Origin: Candidatus Caccocola faecipullorum
Lineage (GTDB): Bacteria; Synergistota; Synergistia; Synergistales; Synergistaceae
Assembly: GCA_018716365.1 (NCBI GenBank)
Contig: DVKA01000137.1
Location: 1-10,656, forward strand
DNA length: 10,656 nucleotides
Reading direction: 5' to 3'
Shown: positions 1 through 5,620 of the stretch, piece by piece
How the letters are laid out: every line of letters begins with the position of its first letter
Position numbering within the stretch: the stretch's first letter is position 1
Program-made: the position numbers and the translations under genes
Notes under the pieces: generated by a model
What the model was told of the DNA's origin: nothing
Database searches by the model: none
What the model saw: the letters and a program-made list of their open reading frames with translations, nothing else

Positions 1-1
1 C

Positions 2-598
2 TATGTGAACCCCGTCATCTTTTCAAACGAGCTTCAGGCCATCGCGTTCTACGACGAGCCGTGGCATCTCGAAATCCGCGAGCTGATGGAAAAGTTAATT
101 AAAGCGAACCGCGGCGGACGTTTCGGCTACGAAATAGAGATGTACGCAATAATACTGAAAATGTGGCAGGTAATAGTACAGAACAACGAAGAGATCTTGT
201 CCGCCGCGGCCTCTGTGACGTTCTCCGACAAGCAGAGAATAAAGGCTCTGACGCACTACATTCACAGAAATTATATGGAGCGTATTTCGCTCAACGAAAT
301 AGCCGATTCCGACCATATCAGCAAGGGCGAGTGCTGCCGCGTCTTCCAGCGCGTGCTTGGCACGACGCCCTTCGCATACCTCATAAATTACCGCATACAT
401 CAGGGGATGAAAATGCTCGCGACTACCGACCACAATATATCCGAGATAGCGCAGAGCGTCGGATTCGGTTCTGGAAGCTATTTCACGGAGTGCTTCAAAA
501 AGAAGATGCACTGTTCCCCGATGCAATACAGAAAACAGATGCAGGCGGCGGGCGGCGCGCCGCATTTCAAAGAACGGCCAGAGGAAGACTATTCGTAA
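2..598 (+). CDS. AraC-family transcriptional regulator, 5' end cut off by the window
   Basis: The open frame runs in from the left edge (a Tyr codon precedes the first GTG at 5, so that GTG is probably internal) and stops at TAA 596-598. Of the visible residues, the last ~115 form a two-helix-turn-helix AraC/XylS DNA-binding domain. The first HTH is around 'RISLNEIADSDHISKGECCRVF' (listed here only as a landmark of about 22 positions, residues 92-113), followed by the linker 'GTTPFAYLINYRI'. The second HTH contains 'ISEIAQSVGFGSGSYFTECF', ending with the typical 'CSPMQYRK'. The visible N-terminal ~75 residues would be the end of an effector-binding, probably cupin-like, domain; the ligand cannot be told. 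The gene lies 123 bases upstream of, and in line with, the kinase/enolase-like pair, so it is a plausible regulator of that operon. The short tail after the domain is polar and of no clear function. Confidence 0.9.
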   Translation, partial: YVNPVIFSNELQAIAFYDEPWHLEIRELMEKLIKANRGGRFGYEIEMYAIILKMWQVIVQNNEEILSAAASVTFSDKQRIKALTHYIHRNYMERISLNEIADSDHISKGECCRVFQRVLGTTPFAYLINYRIHQGMKMLATTDHNISEIAQSVGFGSGSYFTECFKKKMHCSPMQYRKQMQAAGGAPHFKERPEEDYS

Positions 599-627
599 TA
601 TTGACAGCAAGTATCGACATATTGACG

Positions 628-711
628 CTCCCGTTGACTTTGTTAAATAAAGCTTTTTATACTGGATTTGCATTCTGGAAATAAAAAAGCTTCGCACAAA
701 GTCAACGGGAG
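628..711. repeat. Large interrupted inverted repeat spanning promoter and ribosome binding site
   Basis: The outer arms are 16 bases and perfectly complementary: 628-643 (CTCCCGTTGACTTTGT) against 696-711 (ACAAAGTCAACGGGAG). A second inner pair, 650-660 against 681-692, matches over 11 base pairs with one bulged A; the remaining loop is 20 bases (661-680). The left arm holds the -35 box of the candidate promoter and the right arm holds most of the Shine-Dalgarno site of the next gene. It could be a regulator operator in DNA. In RNA reading through from the araC gene it would form a hairpin that hides the ribosome binding site. No T-run follows it, so it is not an ordinary terminator. Confidence 0.8.
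634..663 (+). promoter_or_regulatory. Candidate sigma-70 promoter for the kinase/enolase-like operon
   Basis: TTGACT at 634-639 and TATACT at 658-663 are separated by 18 bases; each differs from consensus by one base. Transcription would start near 670, giving a leader of about 50 bases before the ATG at 722. The -35 box lies inside the left arm of the inverted repeat at 628-711, so a protein binding that arm would compete with RNA polymerase. Another TTGACA lies at 601-606, without a convincing -10 partner. Confidence 0.6.
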
Positions 712-712
712 G
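707..712 (+). promoter_or_regulatory. Shine-Dalgarno site that fixes the kinase start at 722
   Basis: GGGAGG lies 9 bases before the ATG at 722. The frame is open upstream to an ATG at 668, but that ATG has no such site, and the 18 extra residues (His-Ser-Gly-Asn-Lys-Lys and so on) are unlike the family N-terminus. The site pairs with the left arm of the inverted repeat at 628-643. Confidence 0.85.
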
Positions 713-721
713 TTTTTATAT

Positions 722-2125
722 ATGCAGTGGAAGATAAGAAACCGCGAGCAGTTGTTATCCCACGGTGACACGGAGTCGAGACGCATCGTACTCGACATAG
801 CGGACAAGACGCTCCAGAAGCTCGACGCGAAGGAACGCATCAAAAGCATAATGAGCCTTGACGGCGACATCCTCCATATCGGGACGAAGAGCTGGGACCT
901 TTCCAAGAAGAAAAACGTTTACCTGGTAGGCGCCGGCAAGGCCTGCAACCACATGGCCATGGCGGTCGACGAAATACTCGGCGACAGGCTGACCCGCGGC
1001 ATCGCTATTGTGAAAATATCAGAGCCAACCGACGTTTTCCATAAAACCGAAGTCTACGTCGGCGGACACCCGCTTCCGAACGAAGAGGGCTACCGCGCCT
1101 GCAAAATAATACTCGACCTCGTAGACCACGCCGGGCCGGACGACCTTTTCATCTGCGTCATAAGCGGCGGAAGTTCCGCGCTTATGAGCTGCCCGATAGA
1201 GGGCATATCTCTCGACGACGAGATAAAGGTCACCGACGTGATGCTCAAATCCGGCGCGAACATATACGAGATAAACGCGATCCGCCGTCATATATCGCAG
1301 ATGAACGGCGGAATGCTCGCCAAGCGCATAGAGGCGCGCGGCGCGGAACTCATCGGCTTCGGCATAAGCGACGCGGTCGGCTCCCCGGCGACTGGAGACA
1401 TCGGAATCCCCTACGCTAAATACAAGAGCACTCCGATGGGACCGGACGCGACGACTCTCGACGACGCGCGGCGCGTCATCCGCGACTACGACGTCGCGGA
1501 CAGGCTCCCGAAAAACGTGGTGGACTACCTCATGAACGCGGGGCCGGAGTGCGAGACGCCGAAAGCGTTCCCGAACAACACCTATTACCTGCTGAACACC
1601 CTGCCCGACTCCTGCATCTACGCAAAGCAGATTTCAGAAGAAATGGGCATTCCGGCGGTCATACTCACATCTTTCCTAGAAGGCGAAAGCCGCGACGTCG
1701 GCACTATGTTCGCCTCCATAGCGCGCGAGATACAGGCCTACGGCAATCCGGTGCAGGCGCCGTGCGTGCTGCTCGCCTCCGGCGAAGCCACGACGCAGAT
1801 ACTCGACAACAGCACGATAACGGGCCACGGCGGCCCCTCTCAGGAAGAGACGCTGAGCTTCGCCCTTTCGGCGGCTAAGGCGAAAGGCATATGCCTGCTC
1901 TCGATGGACTCGGAGGGAACGGACGGCACGACAAGCGTAGCCGGAGGCATTACTGACTCGACAAGCTATAAGGCTGCGCTCGAAAAAGGCGTCGACGTGC
2001 ACGCCGCGCTCCGCGGACATGCAAGCTTCGAGGCGCTCGACGCCATCGGAGACGCGGTCTTTACAGGCAACACAGGAACCAACCTCTGCGACTTCAACGT
2101 CATGTACGTTCCGAAAATAGACTAG
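722..2125 (+). CDS. Glycerate 2-kinase-like protein (DUF4147 + MOFRL domains)
   Basis: This 467-residue cytoplasmic protein has the two-domain layout of class II glycerate kinases (GckA/TtuD type), which phosphorylate D-glycerate with ATP to 2-phosphoglycerate; family length is about 420-470. The N-terminal DUF4147 domain shows GAGKA at 70-74 with the conserved Lys73, SGGSSAL at 148-154, and 'INAIRRHISQMNGG' at 184-197. The C-terminal MOFRL domain (about 347-462) shows SGEATT at 353-358, GHGGPSQEE at 368-376, GTDGTTSVAGG at 399-409 and TGNTGTN at 448-454. From memory of the family, usual motifs are GGRNQE and GTDGPTDAAG. Here Arg and Asn are replaced by Pro and Ser, and the Asp by Ser, so substrate use may be altered. 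The stop codon overlaps the Shine-Dalgarno site of the enolase-like gene 12 bases on, so the two are one operon. Family assignment is secure; glycerate as substrate is inference. Confidence 0.85.
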   Translation: MQWKIRNREQLLSHGDTESRRIVLDIADKTLQKLDAKERIKSIMSLDGDILHIGTKSWDLSKKKNVYLVGAGKACNHMAMAVDEILGDRLTRGIAIVKISEPTDVFHKTEVYVGGHPLPNEEGYRACKIILDLVDHAGPDDLFICVISGGSSALMSCPIEGISLDDEIKVTDVMLKSGANIYEINAIRRHISQMNGGMLAKRIEARGAELIGFGISDAVGSPATGDIGIPYAKYKSTPMGPDATTLDDARRVIRDYDVADRLPKNVVDYLMNAGPECETPKAFPNNTYYLLNTLPDSCIYAKQISEEMGIPAVILTSFLEGESRDVGTMFASIAREIQAYGNPVQAPCVLLASGEATTQILDNSTITGHGGPSQEETLSFALSAAKAKGICLLSMDSEGTDGTTSVAGGITDSTSYKAALEKGVDVHAALRGHASFEALDAIGDAVFTGNTGTNLCDFNVMYVPKID

Positions 2126-2137
2126 GAGGACGCTAAA

Positions 2138-3409
2138 ATGTCAAAAATCCAAGAAGTCAAGGCAAGACAGCTCATCGACTGCAAATGCCGCCCGATGGTC
2201 GAGGTAGACGTGATAACTGAAAACGGCTCGCTCGGCCGCGGAAGCGCGCCGACCGGCAGCTCTGTCGGAATGTACGAGTCGTTCGTCCTCCGCGACGACG
2301 ACCCGAAAGAATACAACGGCATGAGCGTCCACAAGGCAGTCGAAAATGTCAACAAGATAATCGCCCCGGCCCTCGTAGGCAAAGAGGTAAGCGCCCAGGA
2401 CGAAATCGACAAAATAATGATAGAGCTCGACGGGACGCCGGACAAACACAACCTCGGCGGCAACGCGATATACAGCGCCTCGATAGCGGCCTTCCGCGCC
2501 GCGGCCGAAGACACGGGAAAGCCGCTCTACGAATACATTGCGGGCGAGCCTATCCGCGACGTCCCCATCCCGTCGTTCAACGTTATCAACGGCGGCAAAT
2601 ATCCGGGACTGACGCAGGCCTTCAACGAGTTCATCGTCATGCCCTACAAGGCGGACTCGATATATGAAGCTGTCGAAATAGCCGTCAAGGTATTCCAGAA
2701 GCTCGGGCCTGTCATCAAGAACTACACTAAAAAAGAACCAGGAGTCGGCGGCTCATACGGCTGGATTGCGCCTTCCGAAGACCCCGACGTGCTGCTCTCG
2801 CTCATGAGCGAGGCGATAGACGCCTGCGGCTATACCGGCAAATGCGCCTTCGCTCTCGACTGCGCTTCAAGCGAAATGTACGACGCGGCGACCAAGACAT
2901 ATTATCTCAACGGCAAACGCCTCTCCTCCGACGAACTGATCGGCTATGTCAAGGGGCTGACGGAGAGATGGAACTTCGTATTCATCGAAGATATGCTCGA
3001 CGAAAACGACTGGGAAGGCTACGAAATGGCGCATAAGGAAATTTCCCGTACGCTCATAATCGCCGACGACTTCACCGCGACGAGCAAAGAACGCATCGCG
3101 CGCGCCTGCTCGACCAACTCGATAGACGGCTTCATCCTGAAGCCGAACCAGGTCGGGACGATAAGCGAGGCGCTCGACGCCTACCGCTTCGCAAGGGAGC
3201 GCGGACTGCTAGCCATCCCATCTGGACGTTCCGGCGGCGTCATAGGCGACGTAGTGATGGACCTCGCCGTAGGCCTCGACGTAAGCTTCATCAAAAACGG
3301 CTGCCCACGCTCCGGCGAGAGAATAGACAAACTCAACTTCCTGATGCGCGTCGCCGATCTGAATCCCGGCTGCGTGATGTCGGACATAACTTCGCTGGTG
3401 CGCTTCTGA
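2138..3409 (+). CDS. Divergent enolase-family protein (enolase fold, altered active site)
   Basis: This 423-residue protein aligns along its whole length with enolase (2-phosphoglycerate to phosphoenolpyruvate; usual length 415-435). Features kept, with yeast equivalents in brackets, are loop Ser42 in PTGSSVG (Ser39), Glu164 in NEF (Glu168), and the metal ligands Asp241 (Asp246), Glu284 (Glu295) and Asp310 (Asp320). The base Lys335 in ILKPNQVG (Lys345), Arg364-Ser365 (Arg374-Ser375) and Lys386 (Lys396) are also kept. Changed features are the NGGEHADN motif, now NGGKYPGL, so His159 is Tyr155; the GDEGGYAP motif, now GGSYGWIAP, so catalytic Glu211 is gone; and SHRSG, now SGRSG, so His373 is Gly363. 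The N-terminal DSRGNP is DCKCRP. The start is supported by AGGAGG at 2124-2129, 8 bases before ATG. A standard glycolytic enolase elsewhere in the genome is expected. It is likely an enolase-superfamily enzyme for a related phosphorylated acid, or a weak/inactive paralogue; automatic annotation as eno would be unsafe. Confidence 0.85.
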   Translation: MSKIQEVKARQLIDCKCRPMVEVDVITENGSLGRGSAPTGSSVGMYESFVLRDDDPKEYNGMSVHKAVENVNKIIAPALVGKEVSAQDEIDKIMIELDGTPDKHNLGGNAIYSASIAAFRAAAEDTGKPLYEYIAGEPIRDVPIPSFNVINGGKYPGLTQAFNEFIVMPYKADSIYEAVEIAVKVFQKLGPVIKNYTKKEPGVGGSYGWIAPSEDPDVLLSLMSEAIDACGYTGKCAFALDCASSEMYDAATKTYYLNGKRLSSDELIGYVKGLTERWNFVFIEDMLDENDWEGYEMAHKEISRTLIIADDFTATSKERIARACSTNSIDGFILKPNQVGTISEALDAYRFARERGLLAIPSGRSGGVIGDVVMDLAVGLDVSFIKNGCPRSGERIDKLNFLMRVADLNPGCVMSDITSLVRF

Positions 3410-3433
3410 TCCGAAAGCGCCATTCCACACAGA

Positions 3434-3462
3434 AAGGCTGGAGCCCAGGCTCCGGCCTTTTC
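3434..3462 (+). terminator. Rho-independent terminator of the kinase/enolase-like operon
   Basis: Arm AAGGCTGGAGC (3434-3444) pairs with GCTCCGGCCTT (3449-3459), with one G-T pair; the tetraloop CCAG lies between two more bases of stem, and a TTTTCT run follows. It lies 25 bases after the enolase-like stop. Confidence 0.85.
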
Positions 3463-3500
3463 TATATTCGATTCTCGGGAAATTCTTCCAGCCTCGATAC

Positions 3501-3534
3501 AAAACGCCGCCGGAGCATGCTCCGGCGGCGTCCT
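3501..3534 (-). terminator. 28-bp perfect palindrome, terminator for the lysine aminotransferase gene (possibly bidirectional)
   Basis: The half-site ACGCCGCCGGAGCA (3504-3517) is followed directly by its exact reverse complement to 3531. On the minus strand the hairpin is followed by TTTTG, a short T-run, 43 bases after the aminotransferase stop. On the plus strand it is followed by TCCTTTATT, a poorer tail, so it can back up the plus-strand terminator just before it. Confidence 0.75.
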
Positions 3535-3577
3535 TTATTCCGTTCCGTTATCTGCTGCGTTTGGGAAAGGATGTCTG

Positions 3578-4945
3578 CTACTTCCCAAACACTTCCTTCG
3601 CGGCCTTGCGCGAGATTTCGATTCCGAGCTTGATGTCCTCGACGGGGACGTTGAGGGCCGGGCGGAAGCGGACGGTGTTCGCGCCGCAGCCGAGGATGAG
3701 CATATTGTTCGCCTGGCAGGCTTTGAGGAACTTGTTGCGCAGTTCTTCCGAGCAGATGTCGTAGGCGCACATGAGGCCCTTGCCGCGGACGTTGCGGATG
3801 TATTTCGGGAACTCCGCTTCGAGCTCTTTAAGTCCGTTGTAGAGCGCGGGGCCGGCTACGTTGCTGACGTAGTCGAGTATTTTATCGTCGCGGTAGATTT
3901 CAAGGTATCTCTGCGCGCGCACCATGTCGACGACGGTTCCGCCCCATGTCGAGTTGATACGGCTCGATACTGTGAAGCAGTTGTTTTCGACTTCGTCGAT
4001 ACGCGGACCGGCGACGAGGCCGCAGATCTGCGCCTTTTTACCGAACGAGAAGAGGTCCGGCTTGACGGGCGCGTGATGCTGCCAGGCCCACATCTTGCCG
4101 GTGATGCCCATGCCGCACTGCACTTCGTCAAAGATGAGGAGCATTTCGTTTTCGTCGCATATCTGGCGCAGCTGCTGGAAGAACTCGGTGCGGAAGTGGT
4201 TGTCTCCGCCTTCGCCCTGTATCGTCTCGATGATGACGGCGGCGATTCCGTCAGGGTCGTTCATCAGCGCGTGCTTGATCTGCTTTATCGCCTGCGCTTC
4301 GAGCCATTCGACGTCGCCGAGATGCTCTTCAAGCGGGAAGGTTATCTTCGGGTTGATTATGCGCGGCCATTCCGTAAATTTCGCATAGCGCTGGTGCTTG
4401 TTCGGGTCGTTGGTGTTCGTGACGGAGAGGGTGTAGCCGCTGCGTCCGTGGAAGGCCTCGTTGAAGTGCATGATCTTCGTGCCTTTGCGTCCGTCGTAGG
4501 CTTCGCCCGGGGTTATCTTGCCCTTCTGCAGAAGCTTCTGGACTTTCCAGTCCATCGCTACCTTGAAGGTGTTTTCAACGGCGAGCGTGCCGTAGTCGAT
4601 GAAGAATACATGGTTGTAGCCTTCCGGCACCGCGACTTCGCCGAACGTCTTGACGAAGTCCGCCATCTCCTGCGTGTAGATGTCGGAGTTGGCGACTTTA
4701 TTGATGGCGGCGCGGAATATTTTTTCCTTGAACTCTTCGTTGTCGAGCTTCGGATGGTTCATACCGAAGGGGGCCGAGGCGAAGAATGTATAGAAGTCGA
4801 GCCAGTCAGTACCGGTTGCGGAGTCGATGACGTGGCTGCCCTTAGATTTCTCCATGTCGATGACGATGTCGAAGCCGTCGCGGAGCATGAGTTTCTCTAT
4901 CGTTGAGAATACGTCCTTCGGCGCTACCAGATAATTTGATGCCAT
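3578..4945 (-). CDS. lat: L-lysine 6-transaminase (lysine epsilon-aminotransferase)
   Basis: This 455-residue PLP enzyme of aminotransferase class III moves the epsilon-amino group of lysine to 2-oxoglutarate. The product is 2-aminoadipate 6-semialdehyde, which cyclises to piperideine-6-carboxylate. Several segments match the LAT subfamily, as I recall the Mycobacterium enzyme, rather than ornithine or GABA aminotransferases: LAVENTFKVAMDWK (121-134), FDEVQCGMGITG (272-283, Asp273 for the pyridine nitrogen), FGKKAQICG (301-309, Lys303 the likely PLP Schiff-base lysine), and SSRINSTWGG (327-336). The C-terminal NTVRFRPAL (423-431) also matches. GGGAGG at 4954-4959 sits 8 bases before the ATG. 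The gene stands alone, convergent with the enolase-like operon; no semialdehyde dehydrogenase lies next to it. A catabolic role in lysine use is likely, but biosynthetic use (for example a piperideine-derived product) cannot be excluded from the window. Confidence 0.9.
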   Translation of the reverse strand: MASNYLVAPKDVFSTIEKLMLRDGFDIVIDMEKSKGSHVIDSATGTDWLDFYTFFASAPFGMNHPKLDNEEFKEKIFRAAINKVANSDIYTQEMADFVKTFGEVAVPEGYNHVFFIDYGTLAVENTFKVAMDWKVQKLLQKGKITPGEAYDGRKGTKIMHFNEAFHGRSGYTLSVTNTNDPNKHQRYAKFTEWPRIINPKITFPLEEHLGDVEWLEAQAIKQIKHALMNDPDGIAAVIIETIQGEGGDNHFRTEFFQQLRQICDENEMLLIFDEVQCGMGITGKMWAWQHHAPVKPDLFSFGKKAQICGLVAGPRIDEVENNCFTVSSRINSTWGGTVVDMVRAQRYLEIYRDDKILDYVSNVAGPALYNGLKELEAEFPKYIRNVRGKGLMCAYDICSEELRNKFLKACQANNMLILGCGANTVRFRPALNVPVEDIKLGIEISRKAAKEVFGK

Positions 4946-5020
4946 TTGTACAACCTCCCGTATGTTGTTTTTTGTACTTAATGCGGAGAATGGTTTATTT
5001 CAAACTTCACTGCAATTTAT

Positions 5021-5049
5021 AGTCTACATTCTAAACTTGATAAAATCAA
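5021..5049 (-). promoter_or_regulatory. lat: Possible sigma-70 promoter of the lysine aminotransferase gene
   Basis: On the minus strand TTGATT (5049-5044) and TAGACT (5026-5021) are 17 bases apart, about 75 bases before the start codon. The boxes match consensus only in part, and other A+T-rich pairs are possible in 4970-5150. The -35 box lies within the small inverted repeat at 5036-5050. Confidence 0.35.
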
Positions 5050-5050
5050 G
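5036..5050. repeat. Short inverted repeat upstream of the lysine aminotransferase gene
   Basis: CTTGATAAAATCAAG is a 6-base inverted repeat around a 3-base centre, overlapping the candidate -35 box. It may be an operator. It sits in an A+T-rich spacer (4946-5160) in which I find no gene. Confidence 0.4.
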
Positions 5051-5160
5051 CGCCAATTTCCAGAATTCAATTTTATAATTTAAGCAAAAATTTTAATCAT
5101 TCTATAAATAATTAAAGTATATTCACAAATACGCCGAACGAGGCCTTTTCTCTGTCGCTG

Positions 5161-5190
5161 AAAAAAATCCGGCCCTGAACGGGCCGGTTC
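5161..5190 (-). terminator. Rho-independent terminator of the rpoA-to-ykgJ operon
   Basis: Read on the minus strand, a 7-bp stem CCGGCCC / GGGCCGG with the 5-base loop GTTCA is followed by A and then seven T residues. It lies 10 bases after the stop of the cysteine-cluster gene and is a textbook strong terminator. Confidence 0.9.
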
Positions 5191-5197
5191 GTTTACT

Positions 5198-5620
5198 TTA
5201 TAAGTCGCGCGCAGTTTCAAGCGAGAGAAATTTCCTCACAAGCTCCGGCTCATAGTGTTTGCCGTTTCCCATGCCGGGGCAGAATGCGGCGTAGTAGTCC
5301 CATATCCGCTTGTCTGTCAGCATCGAGGGCCAAAAGGGGAACATACGGCACTGGAGCGGGCGGACTTTGTAGATTTTGCAGCGTTTCGTCTCTCCGTCGA
5401 GGAAGAGGCAGTCGTAGTTTTCTTTTTCCCTGATGCTGCACCGGCCGTCGATTCTCGTGAGGCATTCTTTTCTGAACGACGCTTCGTCCATGCCGAGCTC
5501 CGCGGCGATTTTAGCGCGTTCGGCGGGCGTCACCCATATTTCGCCGGGCTCGCCGCCGCAGCAGCGCCCGCAGCCTTGGCACTCGAAGTCAAGCCCCTCG
5601 TCTTCCCACCAGAGGCGCAT
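5198..5620 (-). CDS. YkgJ-family cysteine-cluster protein
   Basis: This small protein of 140 residues belongs to the YkgJ/UPF0153 (CxxCxxCC) family, thought to bind a metal or Fe-S cluster; its cellular job is unknown. Near the N-terminus lies CQGCGRCC (Cys14, 17, 20, 21), followed by Cys53, 61, 71, 81, 91 and 114. The segment with 'RCKIYKVRPLQCRMFPFWP' (80-98) is the family's second hallmark, in which Cys-x-Ile-Tyr and Arg-Pro-x-x-Cys recur. The ATG at 5620-5618 overlaps the mreB stop as TAATG, so it should be translated by reinitiation. A longer frame opening at 5722 would overlap mreB by about 100 bases and adds a non-conserved arginine-rich leader, so I reject that start. It is the last gene of the operon. 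Confidence 0.85.
   Translation of the reverse strand: MRLWWEDEGLDFECQGCGRCCGGEPGEIWVTPAERAKIAAELGMDEASFRKECLTRIDGRCSIREKENYDCLFLDGETKRCKIYKVRPLQCRMFPFWPSMLTDKRIWDYYAAFCPGMGNGKHYEPELVRKFLSLETARDL

Noticed and set aside
163..684. A 173-codon frame overlapping the araC gene in another register
   Set aside because: It is low-complexity and Arg-rich, with no recognisable domain; the AraC HTH domain in the overlapping frame is unmistakable.
628..711. Inverted repeat as a terminator of the araC gene
   Set aside because: No T-run follows the right arm; it is followed by the ribosome binding site and start of the next gene on the same strand.
668..721. An 18-codon upstream extension of the kinase gene beginning at ATG 668
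   Set aside because: It lies in the inverted repeat, has no ribosome binding site and is not family-like; the ATG at 722 has GGGAGG at the right distance.
2138..3409. Calling this gene the ordinary glycolytic enolase (eno)
   Set aside because: Key catalytic residues are missing and the neighbourhood is an accessory operon with its own regulator.
4073..4906. A 277-codon open frame on the plus strand opposite lat
   Set aside because: It is Val/Glu/Asp-rich, as expected from the complement of a G+C-rich coding frame, with no Shine-Dalgarno site and no domain; lat is clearly real on the other strand.
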